DNA of 64,000 nucleotides from Aeromicrobium yanjiei (GTDB lineage Bacteria > Actinomycetota > Actinomycetes > Propionibacteriales > Nocardioidaceae). How positions within the stretch are numbered: the stretch's first letter is position 1; every line of letters begins with the position of its first letter. The notes under the pieces were generated by a model. The model was not told the DNA's origin, searched no databases, and saw only the letters and a program-made list of their open reading frames with translations. Location: contig NZ_CP045737.1 in the NCBI RefSeq assembly GCF_009649075.1, positions 2,108,001 to 2,172,000 on the forward strand, written 5' to 3'. The position numbers were made by a program, and so were the translations under genes. Below, piece after piece: positions 50,708 through 58,067 of the stretch.

Positions 50708-50911
50708 ATGGCAACAGGCACCGTGAAGTGGTTCAACGCCGACAAGGGCTTCGGCTTCATTGCACCCGACGACGGCAGCGAGGACGTGTTCGCGCACTTC
50801 TCGGCCATCCAGTCGAGCGGCTACCGCTCGCTCGACGAGAACCAGAAGGTCGAGTTCGACGTCGAGCAGGGCCAGAAGGGCCTGCAGGCGGCGAACATCC
50901 GCCCGCTCTGA
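50708..50911 (+). CDS. cspA: Cold shock protein
   Basis: A 67-residue nucleic-acid-binding protein of the OB fold. RNP1 ([11 protein letters not shown]) and RNP2 (DVFAHFSAI) are intact. GAGGAG lies 8 nt upstream. The 220-bp gap before the ATG probably contains a long 5' UTR as in other csp genes; no confident promoter was fixed. It ends before a strong hairpin terminator. Confidence 0.95.
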   Translation: MATGTVKWFNADKGFGFIAPDDGSEDVFAHFSAIQSSGYRSLDENQKVEFDVEQGQKGLQAANIRPL

Positions 50912-50925
50912 TCAGTCCACCCATG

Positions 50926-50960
50926 ACACAACCCCCGGAGCGCTGCTCCGGGGGTTGTGT
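50926..50960 (+). terminator. Terminator of cspA
   Basis: 16-bp perfect arms (ACACAACCCCCGGAGC and its complement) on a 3-nt loop, 14 nt after the stop. Confidence 0.88.
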
Positions 50961-50987
50961 CGTTCTCGCGGGAGAGGGACGAACGGG

Positions 50988-51164
50988 CTACAGGCGCCCG
51001 GCCTCGTCCCATGCACGCCGGGTGAAGTCAGTTCCCGGGCTCGACGCCAGATAGCTGACGTCACCTGAGGGCCTGGCCTCCGTGGGCGCGAGCCGGCGGG
51101 CCGGGAAGCGGCGCGAGGCCTCGGCCAGCTGGGCGGAGTCGATGTCGAAGGACGTCTCGTCCAT
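50988..51164 (-). CDS. Small hypothetical protein (58 aa)
   Basis: ATG 51164, with GAGGGAG spaced 8 nt upstream, opens a 58-residue charged protein (DIDSAQLAEASRRFPARRL ... DFTRRAWDEAGRL) with no hydrophobic segment. A perfect 20-bp palindrome sits 27 nt upstream of the start and contains TATCCT, a credible -10. This suggests a tightly regulated small gene. No family recognised. Confidence 0.6.
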   Translation of the reverse strand: MDETSFDIDSAQLAEASRRFPARRLAPTEARPSGDVSYLASSPGTDFTRRAWDEAGRL

Positions 51165-51191
51165 GGCGGTCTCCCTCGGTAGGCAACGTTG

Positions 51192-51211
51192 ACATGAGGA
51201 TATCCTCATGT
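51192..51211. promoter_or_regulatory. Perfect 20-bp palindromic operator
   Basis: ACATGAGGATATCCTCATGT is its own reverse complement without a spacer and overlaps the likely -10 (TATCCT) of the 58-residue gene. A protein-binding site is more likely than a terminator because no loop is possible. Confidence 0.6.
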
Positions 51212-51228
51212 TTGCCCCGTGGGGACCC

Positions 51229-51375
51229 TTACCGGGCGGTAGGTTGCGTGTCCCCTGTCGAGGAGACTGCTGCAGGCGCGTCGCCCGACATGGTCGAGAC
51301 GTTCGTGGTGGTCACGCTGATCGTGAACAGCGTGAGCAGGCCTGTGGCGACCATGAGACCGGCTGGCTTGCGCAT
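51229..51375 (-). CDS. Small exported or membrane peptide (48 aa)
   Basis: ATG 51375 with AAGGGGG 9 nt upstream encodes 48 residues: MRKPAG, a hydrophobic run (LMVATGLLTLFTISV), then a Ser/Thr-rich, Asp-containing tail ending QPTAR. It looks like an exported peptide or a membrane-anchored one. TAGTGT near 51435 could be its -10. It is too short to be compared by eye with known families. Confidence 0.55.
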   Translation of the reverse strand: MRKPAGLMVATGLLTLFTISVTTTNVSTMSGDAPAAVSSTGDTQPTAR

Positions 51376-51484
51376 GACGATTTACCCCCTTGGTGAACAC
51401 GCTTTGCCGCACTCCACCGAGTGGGACGCGTAGACACTAGCGTCACTGGTCGGCCGGCGCTGAGAAAAAAATAAAATGATCCGA

Positions 51485-51589
51485 TCCGTGCGTGACTCGT
51501 CAGCGTCCGTGCGTGACTCGTCAGCGTCCGTGCGTGACTCATCAGCGTCCGTGCGCGACTCGTCAGCGTCCGTGCGTGACTCGTCAGCG
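51485..51589. repeat. Five tandem copies of a 21-bp repeat
   Basis: The unit begins TCCGTGCGTGACTC and occurs at 51485, 51506, 51527, 51548 and 51569, with one substitution in each of copies 3 and 4. It sits directly after the stop codon of the sugar-dehydrogenase gene, so it is untranslated in that gene. It lacks spacers and is not a CRISPR array. Confidence 0.95.
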
Positions 51590-51594
51590 TTGGG

Positions 51595-52707
51595 TCAGAC
51601 GGTGACGCGCAGGATGCGGTCGTCGCCCTTGCGGGGGTCGCCGCGACCGTCGGTGTTGCTGGTCGTGACCCACAGCGCACCGTCGGGGGCCACGGCGACC
51701 GAGCGGATGCGTCCGTGGTCACCGGCGAAGTGGGCGACCGGCGTGCCGGCCCGCTCACCGTCCAGCGGCACCTCGAACAGGCACTCCCCCTGCAACGCGC
51801 CGACGTACGCGGTCGACTTCGTGACGGCCACGCCCGACGGGGAGCACTCGTCGGTGCCCCACGTGACGACCGGGTCGATCAGCCCACGGCCGCCGCCCTT
51901 GCCCTCGACCCGCGGCCAGCCGTAGTTGCCGCCCTTCACGATCAGGTTGAGCTCGTCCGCACTCTTCTCCCCGAACTCGGCCGCCCACAGCCGCCCCTCC
52001 TGGTCAAAGGCGAGCCCCTCGATGTTGCGGTGCCCGTAGGACCAGGTCCGGTTGCCGAACGGATTGCCCTTCGCGGCCCGGCCGTCCTGGTCGATCCGCA
52101 GCACCTTGCCGGCCAGCGAGTCGCGGTCCTGCGCGAGCTCCCCGTTGCCGGAGTCGCCGGTCGAGACGAACAGGGTGCCGTCGTCCCCGAACAGCAGCCG
52201 CCCCCCGTGGTGCCGCGAGCCGATCGGGATGCCGGTGAGGATCGGCTCGACCTCACCCAGCGAGCTCCCGTCGATCGTGATGCGCACGACCCGGTCGTCG
52301 GCGGCCGTCGTCACGTACGCGAACAGGGTGCTGTCGTCGCCGGGGGCCAGCGCGATGCCCAGCAGACCCCCCTCGCCGCCGGGCACGCCGTTCGCGCCGG
52401 CGACCGATCCGAGCGTCGTGGTCCTGCCGTCGGCGCTCACCCGCACGATGCTGCCGGCGTCCCGCTGCGAGACCAGGGCGTCCCCGCCGGAGAGGAATGC
52501 GATCCCCCACGGCACGTTGAGCCCGGTGACGACGGTCCCGGCGATCCGGGGGGTGCGGGCACCAGGAGTCGACGACGCGGTCGGCGCGGGAGTCGTCGAC
52601 GGATCGGACGGGGCCGGTGCCGGACGCTCGTCCCGCTCGCGGCTGCAGCCCAGCAGCGAGACGGTACCGATGGCAGCCAGCCCGGTCAGCAGTGCGCGAC
52701 GTTCCAT
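51595..52707 (-). CDS. Exported PQQ-dependent sugar dehydrogenase family lipoprotein
   Basis: A 370-residue beta-propeller protein of the soluble glucose/sorbosone dehydrogenase family. N-terminus RRALLTGLAAIGTVSLLGC has twin Arg-like residues and a lipobox. NVPWGIAFLSGGDALVSQRD, GGEGGLLGIAL, SRHHGGRLLFGDDGTLFVSTGD, SYGHRNIEGLAFD and GGNYGWPRVEG are family blocks that bind PQQ and Ca2+ in relatives. CATGAT (52719-52714) is 6 nt before the ATG. PQQ use here is inferred. Confidence 0.88.
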   Translation of the reverse strand: MERRALLTGLAAIGTVSLLGCSRERDERPAPAPSDPSTTPAPTASSTPGARTPRIAGTVVTGLNVPWGIAFLSGGDALVSQRDAGSIVRVSADGRTTTLGSVAGANGVPGGEGGLLGIALAPGDDSTLFAYVTTAADDRVVRITIDGSSLGEVEPILTGIPIGSRHHGGRLLFGDDGTLFVSTGDSGNGELAQDRDSLAGKVLRIDQDGRAAKGNPFGNRTWSYGHRNIEGLAFDQEGRLWAAEFGEKSADELNLIVKGGNYGWPRVEGKGGGRGLIDPVVTWGTDECSPSGVAVTKSTAYVGALQGECLFEVPLDGERAGTPVAHFAGDHGRIRSVAVAPDGALWVTTSNTDGRGDPRKGDDRILRVTV

Positions 52708-52759
52708 GAACAGATCATGCCGGTCACGGTCAAGTCCCGCTGCGACCGTCGGCGGCGGA

Positions 52760-54271
52760 TCAGGCGATGCCGCTGCGCATCTGGCCGAGACGGGTGCGGT
52801 ACTCGGTCGCCGGTGAGCGGTCCACGTTGAGCGGCGGATCGAGCTCGTCGACGACCTGCTGCTCGAGCTCGCGGAGCGCACCGGGCTCGGCCCCCACCCA
52901 GCACGACACCGACAGGTGCTCGAGCATCCAGTCGGTGAGTCGATCGTCGTCGAGACTCGTCATCCGCAGGTGGGCGCGCAGCACCGTCGCGAGGTTCATC
53001 CGGAACGTCGAGGACCGGGCCAGGCCGTGCAGCTGGACACGTTCGATGTGATCGCGCAGGTTGAGCACCGGATCGGCGAGCGAGTGCCAGCTGGACCCAC
53101 CGACCTGACCGACGAAGATCAGGCCCGCTCGCACGGGCAGGCGCAGGCACCGGTTGAGCTCGCGGGCGCCGGCCGGATCGACGAACCAGCCGTACAAGCC
53201 CCTGCTCTGCGGCAGTCCGGAGAGGTCCGAGGCGGGCATCGCGCGGCGGGGGTCGGCCAGGGCGTGGGCGATCGATGACGCCGAGCCGATCTGGACGACC
53301 GGCGCGAGATCGGGCTCCTCCGGCTCCTGCGCGACGGGCTCCTCCGGCTCCGACGCGACGGGCTCCTCCGGCTCCTGCGCGGGCGCCGGGGGCGCACTGT
53401 GCGTGATCGAGGGGATCACGTCTCCCGACGACACGACGGCCCCGGCCTCCTGCAGACCTGCGAAGAGTGGTCCTGCGAAGGCGTTGGGCGCGTCCAGCCG
53501 GACGTGGACGCCCTCGAGGCAGCCCACGAGCGACTCGAGCCGGGTGACCACCCAGCTGGCCCACACGACCCGGTAGTCCGGATCCAGGTCGGCCAGGGTG
53601 CGCGAGTCCGGCGATATCCACTCGTTCGGCGCCACGAGACCGTGCTCGGCGGACAGCACGAACCACTCGCGACCCCACTGCTCGGCGTCGATCCGGCCGA
53701 GCTGGAAGGACATGTCGCGGTAGACCTCCTTGGCCGGTGCCGGGACGTTGACCCGCTCCCCCACGCTGCCGAGCAGGATCACGTCGGGGATGGCGGGCGT
53801 CTCGTCGTCGCTGGACTCCTCCGCGACCTCCGGGTCCTCGTCGTCGCTGTCGTCGCCGACGGCCTCGGGCGGGACGGGCGCGCTGTCGCCCGTGGCCACA
53901 GGGGGCTGTCGGCGGGCAGCCGAGGGCGCGTGCAGGTGCGCACCGTTGCCCGACATCTTGATCTTGCTGGTCGAGACGGGTGGGGGGCCGGGGTCCTCCC
54001 CCCGTTCGTCGACGGGGATGGGTGCGTACTCGCCGCGGGCCACCCGGCGGAAGACGGGCGAGCGCTGGGCGAACTGCACGTGCTTGGCGCGTCCCCCGTC
54101 GGTCAGCCCGATGAGATGGGCCCGGATCGTCGCCTCGTTGACCTCGGGGTAGTTGGTGGTGAACCAGCTGCGGACGTCCTCGTAGCGGAACACCGGCGGC
54201 ATCGCGTCGGCACACCGGTGCATGATCTGCCACACAGGCCTGTCGTACTTCACGACCCAGCTCCCGTCCAC
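52760..54271 (-). CDS. Three-domain protein: DUF7669-like, DUF6884-like and GIY-YIG-like
   Basis: A 503-residue protein. Residues about 8-85 form a winged-helix-like domain (RPVWQIMHRCADAM, YEDVRSWFTTNYP, TIRAHLIGL). After an acidic linker, 161-285 resemble DUF6884: VPAPAKEVYRDMSFQLG, WFVLSAEHGLVAPNEWI. A linker of repeated PEEPVA follows. Residues 355-500 look GIY-YIG-like: RGLYGWFVD, GLIFVGQVGGS, SSTFRMNLATVLR and ELDPPLNVD. Start GTG 54271 has AAGGGAG 7 nt upstream. A nuclease-type defence or DNA-modification role is plausible; not proven. Domain names come from memory. Confidence 0.7.
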   Translation of the reverse strand: MDGSWVVKYDRPVWQIMHRCADAMPPVFRYEDVRSWFTTNYPEVNEATIRAHLIGLTDGGRAKHVQFAQRSPVFRRVARGEYAPIPVDERGEDPGPPPVSTSKIKMSGNGAHLHAPSAARRQPPVATGDSAPVPPEAVGDDSDDEDPEVAEESSDDETPAIPDVILLGSVGERVNVPAPAKEVYRDMSFQLGRIDAEQWGREWFVLSAEHGLVAPNEWISPDSRTLADLDPDYRVVWASWVVTRLESLVGCLEGVHVRLDAPNAFAGPLFAGLQEAGAVVSSGDVIPSITHSAPPAPAQEPEEPVASEPEEPVAQEPEEPDLAPVVQIGSASSIAHALADPRRAMPASDLSGLPQSRGLYGWFVDPAGARELNRCLRLPVRAGLIFVGQVGGSSWHSLADPVLNLRDHIERVQLHGLARSSTFRMNLATVLRAHLRMTSLDDDRLTDWMLEHLSVSCWVGAEPGALRELEQQVVDELDPPLNVDRSPATEYRTRLGQMRSGIA

Positions 54272-54454
54272 GATGACGCTCCCTTGGCCCCACGGCCTGA
54301 CGCAGTGCGTCGTCCACGTGTGAAGAGCAGTCACGCGCGCCGTCATGACGCGATCTGCACGACAAGTTCGCCCGGCCGCGGTTGCGCACGGGGAATGCGG
54401 GCACCCCACTGGCCGTTGTGCACGATGTACGGAGTTTTCCAGCGAGAGGCAATC

Positions 54455-54832
54455 ATGAGCACCGTCACCCTGACCAAGGACACCATCGACGAGGCGCTCG
54501 GCGCCGAGGGCATCACACTGGTCGACTGGTGGGCATCCTGGTGCGGCCCGTGCCGCCAGTTCGCCCCCGTCTTCGAGGCCGCGAGCGAGACGCACCCGGA
54601 CGTCACGTTCGGCAAGATCGACACCGAGGACCAGCAGGAGCTGGCCGCCGCCGCGCAGATCACCTCGATCCCGACCCTGATGGCGTTCCGCGACGGAGTC
54701 CTCGTGTTCTCCCAGCCCGGCGCGCTTCCGGCCGCCGGCCTCGAGCAGGTCATCCAGGCAGTCCGCGATCTCGACATGGACGACGTACGTCGCCGCGTGG
54801 CCGAGGCCGAGGCCGCCGAGACGCAGGCCTGA
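54455..54832 (+). CDS. Thioredoxin-like protein
   Basis: A 125-residue cytosolic thiol-disulfide oxidoreductase. LVDWWASWCGPCRQFAPVFE holds the WCGPC active site, and the cis-Pro loop is TSIPTLMAF. The C-terminal extension (about 100-125, DVRRRVAEAEAAETQA) is helical and not part of the minimal fold. GAGAGG before the ATG. The monooxygenase-like gene follows 11 bp later. Confidence 0.93.
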   Translation: MSTVTLTKDTIDEALGAEGITLVDWWASWCGPCRQFAPVFEAASETHPDVTFGKIDTEDQQELAAAAQITSIPTLMAFRDGVLVFSQPGALPAAGLEQVIQAVRDLDMDDVRRRVAEAEAAETQA

Positions 54833-54843
54833 GGCGCGGCGAG

Positions 54844-55164
54844 ATGATCTTCATCGTCGTCAAGTTCCGCACCAAGCCCGAGTGGACCGATCGGTGGCTG
54901 GAGCTCGTGCGCCCCTTCACCGAGGCGACCCGCGCGGAGCCCGGCAACCGGTGGTTCGACTGGTCCCGCAGCGTCGACGACCCCCACGAGTTCGTGCTCG
55001 TCGAGGCATTCGACGACGACGCCGCGGAGGCGCACGTGACGAGCGCGCACTTCCAGGAGGCCATGCAGACGATGCCGCAGGCGCTCGCCGAGACGCCCCG
55101 CATCGTCAGCCAGACCGTCGACCAGGACGGCTGGAACGAGATGGGTGAGCTGACCGTCGCCTAG
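54844..55164 (+). CDS. Antibiotic biosynthesis monooxygenase (ABM) domain protein
   Basis: A 106-residue dimeric ferredoxin-like-fold protein. FIVVKFRTKPEWTDRWLELVRPFTEATRAEPGNRWFDWSRS-type opening (here VVKFRTKPEW and EPGNRWFDWSRS) and VEAFDDDAAEAHVTSAHFQEAM are typical. Such small domains oxidise quinols or act as haem or signalling modules. Likely co-transcribed with the thioredoxin gene. Substrate unknown. Confidence 0.87.
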   Translation: MIFIVVKFRTKPEWTDRWLELVRPFTEATRAEPGNRWFDWSRSVDDPHEFVLVEAFDDDAAEAHVTSAHFQEAMQTMPQALAETPRIVSQTVDQDGWNEMGELTVA

Positions 55165-55176
55165 GTGGCGGGCAGA

Positions 55177-55857
55177 TCAGACGACATCGGCGTACGCCGA
55201 GGCGGTCCTCGCGATCTTCTCGGCGTACGCCGTGCTCCGGTTGTACGTCAGCACGGCTCGCGACCAGCCCGTGGAGGTGCTGAGGTCGCGGCCCGCGTGG
55301 CACAGGTAGCGACCGGCACTCAGCGCGGCGTCGTCGATGTCGTGAGGATCAGGCTCGCCGCCGCTGGCGGAGGTCCCCCACCGCTGCCACGTGGTGGGAA
55401 TGAACTGCATCGGCCCGACCGCGCGGTCCCAGGTCGTGTCGCCGTCGAGCGCGCCCCCGTCGGTGTCGCGGATCGCACGGTTGCCGCCGGTCCCGTCGAG
55501 CGGCACCCCGAGGATGCGGGGAGATGCCACGCCGCTCCGGTCCAGGCGCGCACCGCCGAAGGCGCCGTGGCTGCTCTCGGAGGCGCCGATGCCGGCCAGC
55601 GTGTTCCACGCGAGACCGCAGCGCGGGTGCGAGCTCTTGAGCGACTCCGCGGCCTTGACGTACGCCGTCAGGGCCCGACGCGGGATGCCGGCCTCACGTG
55701 CCGTCCGGTTCAGGCTGTCCGGGGTGGCTGCGGGCGTCGGCCGATCGACCACCGGCAGATCCGCCCTCGGGTCGCTGTCGGGCCTGGTCACGATGATCAG
55801 GGCCAGCGCGACGGCGAGCGCCGCGACCAGCACGATCAGTGGGGTTGAGCGTCTCAC
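55177..55857 (-). CDS. Exported lytic murein transglycosylase
   Basis: A 226-residue protein with an N-terminal membrane anchor (PLIVLVAALAVALALIIV) and an SLT_2/MltB-like domain: GLAWNTLAGIGASESSHGAF contains the catalytic Glu (about 95), and AVGPMQFIPTTWQRWG plus DDAALSAGRYLCHAG are strong family blocks. It cleaves peptidoglycan glycan strands. GTG start with GACACT 6 nt upstream, yet only 4 bp from the secreted nuclease gene, so it may be transcribed both alone and with it. Confidence 0.9.
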   Translation of the reverse strand: MRRSTPLIVLVAALAVALALIIVTRPDSDPRADLPVVDRPTPAATPDSLNRTAREAGIPRRALTAYVKAAESLKSSHPRCGLAWNTLAGIGASESSHGAFGGARLDRSGVASPRILGVPLDGTGGNRAIRDTDGGALDGDTTWDRAVGPMQFIPTTWQRWGTSASGGEPDPHDIDDAALSAGRYLCHAGRDLSTSTGWSRAVLTYNRSTAYAEKIARTASAYADVV

Positions 55858-55861
55858 CCCT

Positions 55862-56653
55862 TCAGTGTCCGGGCCCGGCCAAGCCTGCTGCCTCGATCTC
55901 GGGACCGCCGCCGAGCGGCACGGCGTACCGGCGCGGCAACCCCTGGTCGGGACAGCGGCCGAGCACGCGCCGCATCGCGTCGCGCTCGGCAGCGGTGACC
56001 CAGAGGCCGTAGGCCTGCTTGACCGCGATCTGCCGGGCCACGTAGCCGCACCGGAACGCAGCGCGCGGCGGCAACCACGTGGCGGCGTCCCCGCTGCCCT
56101 TGGACGCATTCGTGTGCATGTCGGTCGCGCGGAGCTCGAGGACGTCGTTGGCGAACTGCTCGCGCTTCTCCCGCGTCCACTGCTGGGCACCCTTCTGCCA
56201 GGCGTCGGACAGGGCCACGACGTGGTCGATCTGCACCGCGCGCGACGTCGTGGTGCCGCGGACGAAGTCGACGACCTCCCCGGAATAGGGAGACGTGAGG
56301 GTGCCCGTGAGCACGAGGCACCCGCGCGTGCCGGCCTTCAACGTGATGTCGCGCAGGTCGCGGCGCAGCACGTCGTTGCGCTGATCGCACCCGTTGCGGT
56401 CGAGATCTCGCCAGGCCCGGCCGAACTGCTCGCGGGAGTATCCGGTCCGCGGCGCCCGGCCTTTCACTGTGAGCTCCTCCAGGGCGCTCGCGGCCTTGCC
56501 TCGGGCCACCGGCGGCCCCGCGACGGACGGTGTGGTGGCAGAGGGCGTCGGCGTCGGCGCCTCGGTGTCACGTCCGTAGGACGTGCCGATGAGCACAAGC
56601 GCCACGACCGCCACCAGGGCCATGACGGGGCCACCTCGACGTGCAGATCCCAC
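55862..56653 (-). CDS. Secreted HNH endonuclease (DUF1524/GmrSD C-terminal type)
   Basis: A 263-residue protein with an N-terminal anchor (MALVAVVALVLIGTSYG) and a DUF1524-like nuclease domain: DRNGCDQRNDVLRRDL, then VQIDHVVALSDAWQKGA with the catalytic His (about 139), ANDVLELRATDMHTNASKG and a terminal RCGYVARQIAVKQAYGLWV. Outside the cell it could degrade DNA for nutrition or competition. GTG at 56653 has AGAGGGG upstream. It lies 4 bp before the transglycosylase gene. Confidence 0.87.
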   Translation of the reverse strand: MGSARRGGPVMALVAVVALVLIGTSYGRDTEAPTPTPSATTPSVAGPPVARGKAASALEELTVKGRAPRTGYSREQFGRAWRDLDRNGCDQRNDVLRRDLRDITLKAGTRGCLVLTGTLTSPYSGEVVDFVRGTTTSRAVQIDHVVALSDAWQKGAQQWTREKREQFANDVLELRATDMHTNASKGSGDAATWLPPRAAFRCGYVARQIAVKQAYGLWVTAAERDAMRRVLGRCPDQGLPRRYAVPLGGGPEIEAAGLAGPGH

Positions 56654-56738
56654 AGATGACCCCTCTTGCCCGACTCGACACCGGGCAGAAGTCTCACACG
56701 AGCGGTCCGGCGGCCCGCGCGTGGCCGGCCTGCGCCCG

Positions 56739-57557
56739 TCAGACGGTCACGAACGACCGCATGCTGATTGAGCCCATGTCGATCGAGCTGTTGAAGAACG
56801 AGATGTCCTCGCCGTCCTCGAGCAGGCTGAGCGCCGCGACCAGGGGGCGGTAGTGGTCGTCGGTGGGCACCGCGAGGCGGGCCTCGGCCCAGGTGCCGTA
56901 GGGGTCCAGGAGCTTGCCGACCTGTCGCTCACGCAACGCCTCCGCCGTGTCGGCGTCGAACTGCTCGGCCCAGTCCCAGGCCGCCCCGCCGTCCCAGCGG
57001 GCCCGGCCGAGCGCGTGCACGATGTTGCCGCTGCCGATGAACAGGACGCCGCGCCGGCGCATGGCCCGCAGGCGGCCGTAGAGCTCGTAGAGCTGCGGCA
57101 GGGGCATCGAGTAGTCGATGCTGATCTGCAGGACCGGCACCTCGGGCCGCGGGGCGAGGAACGTCAGGATGCTCCACGTGCCGTGGTCAAGACCCCACTG
57201 CTTGTCGAGCTCGGCCTCGTAGTCGACGAGCTGTCGGGCCAGCAGCTGGGCGACGTCGGTGTCGCCCACCGAGTCGTACTGCACGCGGGACAGCTCGTCG
57301 GGGAAGCCGCCGAAGTCGTAGATGATCGGATTCCTCGGGGCGTCCGTGATGTGGGTGCTCCCCGGAGTCAGCCAGTGCGCGCTCACCACGACGACCGCCT
57401 GGGCCGCAGGGAGCTCTTGGCCCATGCGGGTCCACGTGCGGGTGTAGCTGTTGTCCGAGATCGCGTGCATGGGGTTGCCGTGGCCCACGAACAGCACCGG
57501 CATGAGCGCGCTGGGGCTCAGGCGGTTGTCGAGATCGGCGATCGAGTACGTGGCCAT
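56739..57557 (-). CDS. ygiD: DODA-type extradiol dioxygenase (4,5-DOPA dioxygenase-like)
   Basis: A 272-residue LigB-fold enzyme opening catechol rings. VLFVGHGNPMHAI and VVVSAHWLTPGSTHIT supply metal His residues, GLDHGTWSILTFLAP a third, and GVLFIGSGNIVHALGR closes the site. Members detoxify or use catechols; in Escherichia coli YgiD is a DOPA dioxygenase. GAAGGA spaced 6 nt from ATG 57557. A MarR-type palindrome overlaps the promoter, implying induction by a phenolic ligand. Confidence 0.88.
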   Translation of the reverse strand: MATYSIADLDNRLSPSALMPVLFVGHGNPMHAISDNSYTRTWTRMGQELPAAQAVVVVSAHWLTPGSTHITDAPRNPIIYDFGGFPDELSRVQYDSVGDTDVAQLLARQLVDYEAELDKQWGLDHGTWSILTFLAPRPEVPVLQISIDYSMPLPQLYELYGRLRAMRRRGVLFIGSGNIVHALGRARWDGGAAWDWAEQFDADTAEALRERQVGKLLDPYGTWAEARLAVPTDDHYRPLVAALSLLEDGEDISFFNSSIDMGSISMRSFVTV

Positions 57558-57570
57558 GACGCATCCTTCA

Positions 57571-57590
57571 ATAGTTGACGCTTCAACTAT
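57571..57590. promoter_or_regulatory. MarR-type operator upstream of the DODA gene
   Basis: ATAGTTGACGCTTCAACTAT has perfect 8-bp arms (ATAGTTGA/TCAACTAT) on a CGCT centre. It lies 14 nt upstream of the dioxygenase start and covers a TATAGT-like -10 as well as the stop codon of the preceding gene. AGTTGA/TCAACT palindromes are common MarR binding sites. Confidence 0.7.
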
Positions 57591-58039
57591 ATCACCGCCC
57601 GCCGGCGCTCGTCGTCGAGATGCGTGCGGGCCCGCATCACCGCCCGGCGGGCGAGCAGCAGGGACTGCCAGTGCTCGTGGGGCACCAGGTGCCGGTTGCG
57701 CAGGTCGGTCACGAACCGGCTGATGACGCTGACCTGCATGCGCGCCTCGGCAGCAGAGGTGGGCAGCTGGTCGTCGGTGAGGAAGCCCGGCAGGCAGCGC
57801 AGCACGCCGTCGAGACCGAGCACGGTCCACAGCGCCCCGTCACGGACGAACTCGCGCTCCGCTGCCAGGAGGGTCGCGTCGTCGGGATCCAGCCACTGCG
57901 TCATGTCGTCGACGTCGAGGAAGTCGTACAGCCGCAGCCGCACGCGCGCGTAGCGACGCACGGTCTCGGCCTTGCGGCCCTCGGCCAGGCGCAGGAAGAA
58001 GTCGTCGATCAGCGGCCAGCCGGGCTCCTCGAAGTACAT
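57587..58039 (-). CDS. Conserved hypothetical protein with integrase-SAM-like N-terminus
   Basis: A 150-residue helical protein. DDFFLRLAEGRKAETVRRYA followed by RLYDFLD resembles the SAM-like, DNA-binding N-terminal module of tyrosine recombinases, but no catalytic domain follows. The C-terminal half (LVPHEHWQSLLLARRAVMRARTHLDDERRR) is basic. ATG 58039 is used; TTGAGT 6 nt upstream could be a -10. Upstream of the dioxygenase in the same direction, so possibly co-transcribed. Function unknown. Confidence 0.6.
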   Translation of the reverse strand: MYFEEPGWPLIDDFFLRLAEGRKAETVRRYARVRLRLYDFLDVDDMTQWLDPDDATLLAAEREFVRDGALWTVLGLDGVLRCLPGFLTDDQLPTSAAEARMQVSVISRFVTDLRNRHLVPHEHWQSLLLARRAVMRARTHLDDERRRAVI

Positions 58040-58067
58040 GCCTGCACTCAACCAGCGGGGTCGGACA

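Noticed and set aside
51476-51600. The tandem repeats looked at first like a CRISPR array or a repeat protein (VRDSSAS units on the + strand).
   Set aside because: Units are contiguous with no spacers, have no cas genes nearby, and the + strand frame has no start signal and overlaps the end of a well supported gene.
53399-54832. A 477-codon + strand frame ending in the thioredoxin gene.
   Set aside because: Only the last 125 codons match thioredoxin and have a ribosome binding site; the rest is antisense to the three-domain protein.
57587-58039. Considered a truncated tyrosine recombinase.
   Set aside because: Only the SAM-like first third resembles an integrase; no catalytic Arg or Tyr domain follows and the gene looks complete.
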